The notes under the pieces are model-generated. The model was given only the letters and a program-made list of their open reading frames with translations. It was not told the origin of the DNA and searched no databases. From contig JASJFT010000048.1 in NCBI GenBank assembly GCA_030770425.1, forward strand, positions 5,693 to 69,692: DNA of 64,000 nucleotides. The letters are read 5' to 3'. Shown here piece after piece: positions 10,816-20,983 of the stretch. This DNA is from Darksidea phi. Lineage: Eukaryota > Ascomycota > Dothideomycetes > Pleosporales > Lentitheciaceae. Within the stretch, counting starts at the first letter, position 1. The number at the start of each line of letters is the position of its first letter. The translations under genes were made by a program, and so were the position numbers.

Positions 10816-10819
10816 CTGC

Positions 10820-11296
10820 TTGTATCAGAATAGCTATTATATTGATAGATTTCTAATACCTTGTTGGACTACGTGGCTTTTTAGGTATAGAAAAAGAGAC
10901 GACCGCTTCTATGTTCAAGTTCCAGCGGTTCCTGTTGTCACTACCATGATGCCGGGATACAAAGATCCAATAACTACAAGTTTTGTGGTTAATTATTGTG
11001 CGTATCTGATTCTGGTGAACAATCTTCTCGAAAAATTAGCTGGGTCTAGCTCGTATTGGAAGGAAACCGAGCGCTCGCGACGGAAAATCTGTCTTTCAGC
11101 ATTATACTGCTATAAAGCCGGCTTTTGTGGTTTGCAGGCAATCACTTTAGCCCTACCAATCGCTCTCATTGCGCTGTCGCAGAAAGACCAATCAAGCGTT
11201 CGAAAATGGATAGAAAATTTCGATCAATCGAAGGAGCCCAATAAACTTTGGTCGACCATTTTGGAAAAGACCGAAAACGAGTTGTTTAAGATTTAA
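10820..11296 (+). pseudogene. 3' fragment of a fungal transcription-regulator-like gene
   Basis: An open frame of 158 codons has the pattern VVNYCAYLILVNNLLEKL, ICLSALYCYKAGFCGLQ and ALPIALIAL. This recalls the C-terminal part of fungal-specific Zn2Cys6 regulators, where a row of helices follows a polar linker. There is no DNA-binding domain and no credible upstream exon, because the sequence before it is transposon debris. I read it as a truncated gene end left by the insertion. The family assignment is tentative. Confidence 0.35.
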
Positions 11297-11354
11297 AACA
11301 AATCAAATATGAGTTATGCATGAGAGAGCACCTACGTACTAGCCACTTTTGCTC

Positions 11355-12585
11355 TTAGTAGCCGATTACATTCTTGGGAACATACTGAGCCTCCAAATTG
11401 TTAATCTCCTCTAGGGTTAGAGTGACCTTCACGGCTTGAACGGCTTCGTCAATACGTTTCTTACTGTTGAGACCCATAATCGGATTTACACCCTTGTGTA
11501 GGCACCAAGCCGTCGCTATCACAGCCATCGGAAGCCCACGTGCCTTTGCGATCTCTTCAACTGCGCCCACAACAGCTTTGTTGACAGGATCATCTCGAGG
11601 TACAATTCGAGGTAGACCGACGTCAGTTTCTTCACGTAAGGTAGCTGCACTTCCATCGTTCCAAGAACGCGCTAGCACACCGCGAGCGATAGGCGACCAC
11701 TGTTCGTCCTGTTAGGGAATCCAGCGATGCTGCAATAAGATCTGCACGTACCGGAATAAGTCCAACACCGGTAGCCTTGCAGTAAGGGATCATCTCACGC
11801 TCTTCCTCTCTGTAGAGGAGGTTATAGTAGTTCTGCATGCTGATGAACTTGTGCCAGCCGTGTTTCTCCGCAATATTCTGGAGCATTTGGAACTCCCAAG
11901 CAGCCATCTATAACCTCAGTCAATTGAGTTTCACCACGGTTCCACCGAATACGTACCGAGCTTGCACCGATGTATCGGACCCATCCATTTTCCACCACGT
12001 CATTTAACGCTCTCATGATCTCTTCGTATGGAACATCACGATCCAGTCGGTGGATTTGCAGTACATCAATATATGTTCCTAACCGTCTCATGCTATTTTG
12101 AACGGCATCGAATATACGTTTGCGTGAAAGACCGACCCGATTGACCATTCGACCATCGTTAACAGTGGAGTGAAGTAACGCCAGCGGGGGCTCTCCAGCA
12201 ATACTCGTACCCCAGCGGCATTTGGTCATGATCACGACGTTTTCTCGAGGAATCTTGTATGTTGCAAGGGCTTTCGCAATAATTTCTTCAGATTTGCCGT
12301 CAGAGTAGAGATCAGCCTGTTCATGATCAGATTCAGCATTACGTTGAAAAGGTATGAGTAGCTCACGGTATCCCAGGTATTAATACCAGCTTTGTAAGCA
12401 TGTTCCAGCAATGGAAGTGCTTCGTCCTCTTCGAGAACCCACTTTGCCCACTCTTTGCTACCATAGGACATGGCCCCTAAGATGATCTTCGAAACTTTCA
12501 GGCCAGAGTTACCCAAACGGTTGTATTCCACCTGTGTTGGCGGTGGGGCTACAAGAAGATCAGCCATGTAGTTTGAGTTTGACAT
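11355..12585 (-). CDS. Aldo-keto reductase (aryl-alcohol dehydrogenase-like)
   Basis: Exons are 12585-12367, 12316-11957, 11907-11752 and 11699-11355, giving 359 aa. The three introns are 49-52 bp and all in phase 0. The AKR barrel is recognisable throughout: [42 protein letters not shown] across the first junction, [22 protein letters not shown] joined to [10 protein letters not shown], and [21 protein letters not shown]. The expected tetrad is present (about D72, Y77, K105, H162). Family members reduce aldehydes and ketones with NADPH. It is the first intact gene of the metabolism-like block that runs to 31.8 kb. No lesion was seen. Confidence 0.9.
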
Positions 12586-13163
12586 TATGTGTATGTGTGT
12601 GTGAGAGAGAGAGAGAGAGAGATTTGAGGAAACTCGAGATTGAATTATCGAGAGGAGATCTGTTGATGTAGGTTGTTAGAGGAATATTCGCTCGCAATAT
12701 ATACTTGGCCGTTCCACCATTTCCTCATGGTCGAAATAGATATCCGCGGGTTTAACGGAGCAATGTGTGCACAGCATGTGGACAATTCATAACCCGCTCT
12801 CTACCGGTAGTTTGGCCCTACAAAAATCCCTGCAGCATGCTGATGCAGTGTGCTCCGACTACGGGTCAGCAGCGCTAGTCTTAATCTGATCTTAAGCTAC
12901 GAATTTTAGCGTGGACAAGGTTAGTCCTAATCTAGTCTCAAGCTACGAATTTTAGCGTGGACAGGTTAGTATCGAAGCTGATCCAAAATCATCACAGCTC
13001 GGGAACATCAAATCGGCCGGTATGGTTAATTGATACTCAAGCATGTCGGAACAACGCAATAACTCAGGGGCTGGCGTGATCTCTCCATCCATGAAGAGCT
13101 TGAGACCCGAGAAAAAGAAAGACTATGACATCTATCAAAACAGGACAATGCCTTGCCCCAGCA
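12586..13163. other. Intergenic region with microsatellite and tandem repeat
   Basis: A (GT)n(GA)n microsatellite lies at about 12587-12622, directly upstream of the reductase start. A two-copy 45-bp repeat is at 12877-12968. No gene was recognised; a short open frame at 13043-13270 has no familiar content. Confidence 0.6.
12877..12968. repeat. Two-copy tandem repeat, 45-46 bp unit
   Basis: Both copies contain AAGCTACGAATTTTAGCGTG and continue GACA(A)GGTTAGT. They differ at only a few positions, mostly C/T. Confidence 0.8.
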
Positions 13164-14898
13164 TTAATTATTCCGCGCGACCCATCTTAAGCCTACCGAG
13201 GAAGCATTCTTCATTTCGTTTAGCAATTTCTTCTCGGTGGTCAGTACCGCTCTTTTGGCCCTTGCGTTAGCTTGGTCTTGAGTTTCACCAGCCTCCGGGT
13301 ACGCTATGATCTCTGAAAAGCTTAGCTAGGGCAGCCACAAGCTCCATCTGCGAAAATCGTTTGCCCGGGCATGTCTTCTGTCCGTATGCCCAAGGTAGAT
13401 ACTCCTCGGTCGTGTCGGGATTGACCTGCTCGGTTTCGATACTTGCGCTTTGGCCATCAGGCCTCACGATATGTCGCCTTGGATTCCACAGCAGAGAGTC
13501 ATCCCCCAATACCGAGGAAGGGTGTGAAGTGCAGTAAGATTGACATTCACATCCGTATTTGGTGGTATGACGTATGTCGAACCTCCAACATCAAGGGGTT
13601 GCGCTTGGTTCCCAGTGATTTTGATGAGCTGTGAAAGAGGATGACACAGCCTCAATGTCTCCTCTAGGTTACAGCGTTAGTCTTGAGCTTTCGAAAGCCA
13701 TCAGAACTATAAACGGTACTTACCATAACAGCGAGACATCTCTTGAACTTATGGAACTTATTATAACCCCACTGAGCAATGTCTGTAGAGTCTGTGTAGT
13801 GCTGTATCTTTTCGCGAACCCAGTCCTGAATACCTGGATGGGCAGCCATATTGACAACAACATGAGCCAAAGTGATTGCGGTGGTATCGTTCCCTGCGAA
13901 TGCGTAGATAAAGATGTTGCTGATGATCTCTTGCTCTGTCAGACTCTTCGCGCGATTGTTCTGCTTTTCTGTGCTATTGTTTCCTTGGCGACTAGACTCG
14001 GTCTCGCAAGCCCGCACAAGGTTAGAAATAAGGTCTGGCTTTCTGGATCCATAAGGAGGGTTTGCTCTTTCTTCACCGATCAATGCGCTGACATAGGCTT
14101 CAAAGTCCTCTGCTGCCTTTCCTGCGACTCTCCAGGATTTGGGCAGCCACCATGCTTGTGACAGTTTTTCCTTTCCAAACATGAACAGCGGGATGATACC
14201 CAAGACGGTAGACAAGGAGTCCCGATATACAGTTGAAGGATCTTGCCCATGGGTCCCCTTATTCTCAAGGAATCCTTCGAAACTGTAGCGCTTGGAGAAC
14301 AAACTCGCGGCAAGGACGTTCAAAGTGAATGTGCGAGTGTCTTTGGCAATCGTCCGCACTGGAAGACTCGTGGAGATAGTAGTCCAATAGAAGAGCATTT
14401 CCTCAACCTGCTTCAGTGCTTCTTTCCAGACGACCTCATTGGTAGATTCATTGAAAGCGGCTGGCGTCACCTTTCGGTGAATCTGCTATTCAGCCCCCCC
14501 TGTCGTTGATATGTTCTTTCCATAGACATTGAGTATAACATTCTTGCGACATCCCTTGCAAAGTCGTTTCGTCGCTGTAGAATCTGATTGGTGGCCTTCG
14601 CATCACAGACATACAGGTAATTGCCACCAGGTGAAACAACAACAAATGCATCGCCGTAATCGCGATGAGCCGTGAATGTCTCGACCGATTCCCAACCATG
14701 TGCATGAAACCGGAGGGATCTTTCAATGTTCACCGGAAGGCATCGCAAGTGTGCAATGATGGTATTGGCGAACATCAACCGGAATGGATTCATGGGGTTG
14801 ACGCAAACATTTATGATGGGAAGACCGATTTCCGTTGCGATTCGCTTGTTGCGCCGGAAGCTCAGTATCGAATTGAAAGCATAGTAGATCCTGAGCAT
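13164..14898 (-). pseudogene. Cytochrome P450 with multiple disabling lesions
   Basis: The P450 fold is clear on the minus strand: LYVCDAKATNQILQRRNDF, TPAAFNESTNEVVW, I-helix FIYAFAGNDTTAITLAH, ETLRLCHP after an intron at 13723-13662, and heme loop YLPWAYGQKTCPGKRFSQ. Four lesions break it: a frame change near 14539-14533; a TAG at 14488-14486 inside GGAE-W-QIHRK, where family members have Trp; a frame change at a run of five C (13503-13507) before DDSLLWNP; and a one-base frame change near 13296. Past the last one the normal C-terminus EAGETQDQANARAK resumes and ends at 13164. No N-terminal membrane anchor was found. Two lesions are in homopolymers and could be sequencing errors; the nonsense codon cannot be explained that way. 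Confidence 0.75.
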
Positions 14899-15677
14899 TC
14901 AAAGGCCATGGTAGGGGCAGTTTTTGTCTCTAGAGTTCAATCAGTGTCTTCTGGCCGACAATATTTCGCAGCAACCTGAGGGAAAGCTCACTTGTACTAT
15001 ACACGTTGCAATTCGTCGATAGACTGTTATCGGCAACGATGCGTGACAAATTCTTACGACCCTATACCTCAGGACTCTCCCCAATGCGGTTGTACAATCG
15101 GCAGCGAGGCTGGAGCCATTCTTCGGCACAAATAATTGGACCGTGGGGTGGTTACATGCAGGGGCGAACTTTTGCAATGTACACCCGAGATTGCGCTGTT
15201 TCCCGCAAGGAAGCTAAGACCTGACGTTATGGGCGACATGCTGCGGTCGCATGGGGCAAGCTGCAGTCAGCAAGACGGGGATGCTGCGGTCAAACTCAGC
15301 GGCGTAGTTTCCAGAGCCGCCCCCACACCCTTCTTAGCCTGCCGAAGCATGCAACAACGTAAAACTTTCCTCTTAGCTTAATTGAAGGTGCATGCATTGC
15401 GTCGGCAAAGACTGATATCGAATCGATCCAGGCGCGGGCGACAGAGTGCATTGGTCTTGGCTGTCAGCCCTCCCATGTGCGCGCTGCCGGCGGGGTCATT
15501 CCTTTTGCTGTTAGAAGCACAACGCCCGCTTAAAAAAGCACAAAAACTTCCCACAGCCCTGAAATAAGATCGCGAAAGGTGATCACGCAGCAAGTCGACT
15601 TTCGTAGCTCTTTGAACAATACCTTTGTTAAGTTCCACAACATGAATTCGCAGCGCATATCTTGGGACACGCCAGCG
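14899..15677. other. Intergenic, no gene seen
   Basis: No conserved protein, RNA or repeat was recognised. It could hold a lost 5' exon of the broken P450. Confidence 0.5.
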
Positions 15678-17013
15678 ATGGCTCCGCCATAAGGCGTCAA
15701 GCCCAATTTCGCGACCAGACCGGGCATGGCAAATGCCATCGTCATCGTCAACAGCATAGGTGTGGGGTTGATGATGGCTGTATTCATGGCGAGAGTGATC
15801 TCCAAAAGAATCATCTCAAAGCAGCGATTTGACCTGGTAGACGGTATGTAGATTTGTGGTATTTGCACTATTTGCGCAGAAATCCACGAGACAGTCTCAC
15901 TCTGGCGGTGGTACGTTCAGTATCTAGAGGGACCCAGCCTCTCTCTGATATGCATAGTTCGGATCCATCGTCCACACAGTCCTCTCGATTTACAGTATGC
16001 TGCCCTACTCTTGTCTAGCTGGAACTTGCTGAGACCTTATAGATTCCAACCAAGGTTATGGGCAACATTTGTGGAACATTCGACTACTGAGTCTCACAAG
16101 TGAAAGAACAAGAGTGAGTCCTTTTAGCGTTACGTTGTTCCTGCCCAGCTGACAGACAACTTCTAGCTCTTCTTTTTGGTCGAAGTCATTTACGTGATCA
16201 CCATGTTTATGATCAAAGCCTCGCTGCTACTCCTATTTTGGAGGTTCTTCAGCATGGACGGCCTCTCCAGACGGTTGATTATTATAGGTTTTGTGGTAGT
16301 TACGGTCATCACCGTACCTTATCTTGTTGTTGCGGCATTACATGTCGCTGAGTGCAACGGATTGAAAAGTCTCACCACCACGCTGTGCCACCAGAAAGAA
16401 ATCACAACCTCAAATCAGGTGTTCGGAATATTGAATGTGATAACAGATTTCTATGCGTTGTTCGTGCCCATTGTCCAGTTGAGAACATTGGACGTCGAGA
16501 CAAAGAAGAAGATTGGGGTCATGGCAACATTCCTGGCGGGTTTCATGTAAGACTCTGGTACTAGGAATATGTGGACCGCAGTCGCTCATCTGAATAGTGC
16601 GAGCTCTATGAGCATAATTCGAGTTGGATTCATCGCGAAAGACACACACAACAAAGATGTCCTACACACCGGAGCTTCTATGGCAATACTCGGGTGCGTG
16701 GGCACACAAGAATATTATCATGCGCTAACAGAGACATAGATGCGTCGAGATGAAGCTTGCAATCATATGCGGCTGTATGGTGTATATGCCGGCCGTCTTC
16801 AAGAAGGTAAAACCTTCCATCACGACAGTGTACACATTAGTGTCCTGGTCGAGACTAGGGAAGACGAACGGATCGAACGAGAAGACTACTCTCACTCAAA
16901 AGCCAGCTTTTGAGATACCAACCCTACCGACACCTGCTAAGTCACATCCCAATCCTTCGAGAGGAAGATACGAAGAGCTAGAGCTCCCGGAGTTTCAGCG
17001 GGGACCAGAGTAG
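15678..17013 (+). pseudogene. PTH11-like (fungal rhodopsin-fold) membrane protein, damaged N-terminus
   Basis: The 3' part is orderly: exons 16043-16113, 16167-16546, 16598-16693 and 16740-17013 read NQGYGQHLWNIRLLSLTSERTR, LFFLVEVIYVITMFMIKASLLLLFWRFF, GVMATFLAGFI-ASSMSIIRVGF and GCVEMKLAIICGCMVYMP, typical helices 3-7 of the family. The 5' end is not: the frame starts MAPP at 15678, meets a TAA at 15690, then continues GVKPNFATRPGMANAIVIVNSI, the usual family start (where PPQGVKPNF would be expected). After a donor at 15844, no exon for helix 2 and the first loop could be found. A shorter product from the ATG at 15726 is possible but unlikely to fold fully. PTH11-like proteins are putative surface receptors. 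Confidence 0.6.
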
Positions 17014-17891
17014 GGCTTTTGTCCACTTCCCTCAGGCACAAAGGCGTACGGGTCATATATGGAGTGTGGAGAGGGCTTGATGGGCGTCTTAGGACTCCTT
17101 CAAGGTATACAACGCGATGAACCACAGGCAACGTGCTGATGATGCTCTCTTATATGCGGATAAAATTAGCTAAGGAGTGTGTCGGTCAAAGGCAGTCTTC
17201 TGGAAGGCCTGTGTCGACCCCCTCGTCCTTGCATCAATAGTTTGGTCTCTTAATATGCGAATAGAATAACATCGGCAATGATAATTCAAGCTGTTCTACT
17301 CACCCAATCCCTTTTACTCAGCCCGCCAACGTTGGAACTTGTTCTTTTGAACGAGTACAGGCATTTATCTGTGCCGAGCACTCGCCCGGTCCTCGAGAGA
17401 TAGACGGTCATGTGACTTTACTGCGCTGCCGTAGAATATCGGATGACCGAAATGAGACTTTGAGTTGAGACAGAAAGATCAGTAGGGCCACTCTTGCGTG
17501 GCAATTCAGGCGACAGCTATTGATGCGCAAGGTTGCAGCCTGAGACGTTGTCTCGTACTCCTGTGTTACCCATGCACATACATGTAGGTATGGGTAGCCG
17601 TGCGCGAATTAAGAGTGGTGTGCGACGCGGAGCCCCAACGTTCGCCCCGGAGAGTGGTGGAGCCGTGAACTAATTAAATGCCAATAGTCTTGTATGGAGG
17701 GATCGCGTCGCCTAGGGACCGTGCGTGCACCTGCGGCGCGGTAAGAAGGCGAAGAACGTTGCCAAACATCCACACTGACACTCTCACACCGCGCCATCGA
17801 ACATTGTATACTGACTTCAAGCCCGCGGGCGGACATCACCATCTTCAGATGATTGTGCCTGCAATCACTGCACTCCTAATCTCACGACATC
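17014..17891. other. Intergenic, no gene seen
   Basis: No protein family, RNA or repeat was recognised. The right end should hold the promoter of the dehydrogenase gene starting at 17892. Confidence 0.5.
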
Positions 17892-19145
17892 ATGGGAGCT
17901 CTTGATCCAGCACTGGTCATTGGCGGCTGTGGAGGCCTTGGTTTCCACATCGTCACTCAACTGCTTCAGTTCGGCGAGGCTGCAGACGTCACGGTACTCG
18001 ATATCGAGATTGAACGTAATCGCGTAGAAGGAGCGCGCTACGTGAAAGGCAGTGTCAGTTCCCACGAAGACGTTTCTACGGTCTTAGCAGATGTCAAACC
18101 ACGCGTCATCTTTCATGTGGCCTCGCCCCATCTGATGCTTCAGAGCGCTACGCCCAAACTTTTCGAGGAAGTCAATGTCTCCGGCACACAAAACTTACTG
18201 GACTGTATTTACGAACACGGCGGTGTCAAGATGTTGATCTACACATCTAGCACCGGCATCATTCATAATGGATACACCGACAGTGCGCGATCTCTTTCGA
18301 TGCTAAAGAAACCAAGGCAGCTAATCATAGACGCAGTCGTCAATGCTACCGAAGATGTGCCCATCTTTCCAAATCACCCCGAGTTTTATGCTCGTGAGTA
18401 AACCTTTCGGACAACGAGATGGTTCGCTTAGTAACTGGATGGATAGGCACGAAAGCACAAGCAGAAGTCATGTTCCGTGAAGCGAACCGGAAGCACGGCC
18501 TTCTCACCTGCGCTCTGCGGTGCCCTACACTGTATGGCGAAGGAGATAACACTACGATCCCGCAGATCGTGGGTAATGCCCAGGCTGGCAGAGGGAAGAT
18601 GCAGGTTGGCGACGGTCAGAATATGTTCGACTACTTATACCTTGGAAATGCGGCGTACGCCCATCGCTTGGCAGCAAACAAGCTTCTCCAGGTTGATGTG
18701 ACGGCGCCGCCACCTACCGAAGATGAGAGGATCGATGGCGAGGTCTTCATCATCTCAAACGATGAGGTATGCTGATAAAACGGTCCGTCTATCGATTGGG
18801 TACGTGCTGACTGAGAAAAAGCCATGGAAATTCTGGGACTTCGTGAGAGCGGTCGGCACCGCCGCTGGGTGTGGAGTTCAGAAGGAGAAGGTGAAGGTTA
18901 TCCCAACGTGGGTGTACTATGCTATGGCGGTCATTGCTGAGTGGAGCGTGTGGCTATTCACGTTCGCCCGCAAGGAATCACAGATCAACCGGAAGATGAT
19001 CAGGTTCTTCACAATGACTAACACTTTCGATATTAGCAAAGCGAGGGCGCGACTCGGATACCGACCGCAGTGGACGACACAAGAGGGCATAGACAAGGCT
19101 GTGCACGCGCTCTTGCAGTCTCAGGAAGGCAAGAAATCTCTGTGA
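17892..19145 (+). CDS. 3-beta-HSD / sterol-4-alpha-carboxylate 3-dehydrogenase-like protein
   Basis: Exons are 17892-18393, 18447-18766 and 18822-19145, giving 381 aa, all phases closing. The N-terminal Rossmann start is ALVIGGCGGLGFHIVTQLL (GGxGGxG nucleotide-binding loop). Next come VIFHVASPH, VNVSGTQNLLDC, IYTSSTG and, across the first junction, FYARTKAQAEVMF, which supplies the YxxxK pair. RCPTLYGEGD, MFDYLYLGNAAYAHRLA and ISNDEPWKFWDFVRAVG are standard for the 3-beta-HSD/ERG26 group. A hydrophobic segment near VYYAMAVIAEWSVWLF may tether it to a membrane. Family members oxidise 3-beta-hydroxysteroids or related alcohols with NAD(P). Next to P450s and a transporter it may modify a terpenoid or sterol-like compound; that is inference. 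It is not obviously the housekeeping ERG26. Confidence 0.88.
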
Positions 19146-20267
19146 ACTTGTATGATGGGGTATGAATGTAGATATCTGACTATAGTTGCTGCAATGGAGC
19201 TTCCACCGCTCCAGTTCCTTGAATTGACATGATCGCTCTATTTCCACTGAGAAAGATACTCTGCTGCGCGACATCAGAACAGAGAATTTAGGAATGTCTC
19301 GAAGATTCTACCTACTGTGGACTTCATCACCCAACTCATCAGGAGTTTTCACTGGATCATGGTAGAAGGCGAGGAAAACCCAGTGAACGATGCAGCTGCT
19401 AATGGTTGCGTATAGAAGGGGTGCTGAGTAGTTTGAGACTGTAGCAGAGTTTCCAATGAAGTAAATTTGCATTGCAGCGGTTCCAAACATAGTGAGTGTT
19501 GCAAGTTTGAGTATTTAGACAGATGTACGCGGATTGAGGCACGCGGGATAACGATTTCTTTGACTGAAAGACCTGCTGCTTTGAACTGAGCCCTGGAGAG
19601 ATATCACTTAGACTGGACGGGTCCATAGCTCGACCCTCGCCTTCACGACTACGCCTCAACATGCTTCCCAAATCAGGCCCATGCGCTGGGCGTCACGGAT
19701 GATCGAGTCGGCTATTAGCGGGAGGATGCCGCAGCCCCATCGGCAGAACCAGCCCTGTCACTCGGAGTCGGGCTTCGCTCAACTCGCCGCGATGGCTGAG
19801 ATGCTTTCGTTTCATGTGGTGCATCGATGCATGCATGGTACTGCAGAGCACTCTGATCATCCGAGTTTGCTGCGAGTTATTCGTACAATCAGCCCGCGGG
19901 AATCAGACGGTGCTTGTTGGCAAGTAGGCAATAGAACAGACTCTAAACAGATTAGAGCCCAGAAAACTGATCGCATGTGAGGAAGTATTAGACGATGTGT
20001 TCGACGGTTAAGCCAGAGATCGTGAAAGTCCATAATCCGATGATACAATATCATAACCTGGAGAGCCACCACAGCCTGGCGTTCGAAAACCATACAGGAA
20101 AAATACACGAGATAAACCAAGGAAACGGAAAGCGGACCGAGAAGATAATCGTAGATACGAATCTATGCGGATGAGCATCTCAGAGCCAGACTCAGACTCA
20201 GACTCAGACCTAGATACGACATTCGATAGGAATGCTGATCAAAAGTTACTCTATCATCTTTTTAGGT
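19146..20267 (-). other. Unresolved hydrophobic reading frames, possible broken membrane-protein gene
   Basis: The minus strand holds hydrophobic stretches at about 20150-19857 (IYDYLLGPLSVSLVYLVYFS, later VFWALICLESVLLPTC) and 19490-19308 (NYSAPLLYATISSCIVHWVF). They look like membrane helices. I could not join them into one gene, and no family motif is certain. A membrane terpene cyclase would fit the neighbourhood, but I see none of its signature residues. A (CAGACT)n microsatellite lies at about 20187-20210. Confidence 0.25.
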
Positions 20268-20720
20268 ATTCCGCGAGTTTGACGACGCGATGGCTGCTAT
20301 TCATTCGATAAGTTATTAGTAAAATAGCATCTAAAAGTAGTAATACCGCTAACATCTCCTAGAACTAACAGGGATATTTTACTTTAGTAGACCCGAATGT
20401 GTATTGCTACGCTGTTACCTCGCTCCGCAATAATCTCCCCCTATATATACGCGAAGTTCTATCTCTTTAGCCTCTCTAATACTACCATGGGCGTACTCTC
20501 TTAGTTCTAGAACCCGGACTCAAAGAAGGCTCTAGCAAAAAAAAGCTAGTAGATAAGGAAAAGTTCGTTAAGGATTTGGGAGTGATATTTAACGAGCCCT
20601 CTAAGAGTAACTACGTGTCTGATAGGAGCGAGGGCTGAGAAGGGAGTTTTAAAATGTACTCTCTAGTAAAATTTTGTGCAATCGGCTAGCTATCTTCGAC
20701 TAGAAAATTAAAGTATTGAA
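20268..20720. mobile_element. AT-rich repeat-derived DNA
   Basis: This noncoding stretch has many stops and TpA steps. Its left end (20268-20311) recurs inverted at 50000-50043 with two mismatches in 44 bp. It is probably the remnant of a repetitive element; the type is unknown. Confidence 0.45.
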
Positions 20721-20983
20721 AGGTTGGCTTTTCCAAAGTAGTAAGGAGAGAGTTTGTAAACAAGAACCTAGAAGACCGAGAAGAATGCAGACAGCTGATC
20801 CCGCACATTGGATATTTCTATTCCTCACCGTACAGTGTTACCCCTCGTTGGACGCGCTGCGTATCAATGTCAAAACCGTGCCTGCTAACAAATGCTACCA
20901 TGTCCGCCGCTGATATCCGCAGCGCTTATTACCCACCATCATGCCCGGCAGGGCCCATGCTTCCTAGACAGACGCCTGCTTCT

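Noticed and set aside
12587..12622. CRISPR-like or regulatory array
   Set aside because: It is a simple (GT)n(GA)n microsatellite; there are no spacers.
19146..20267. Membrane terpene cyclase gene
   Set aside because: The context is tempting, but no signature residues or coherent exon set could be shown; kept only as an unresolved region.
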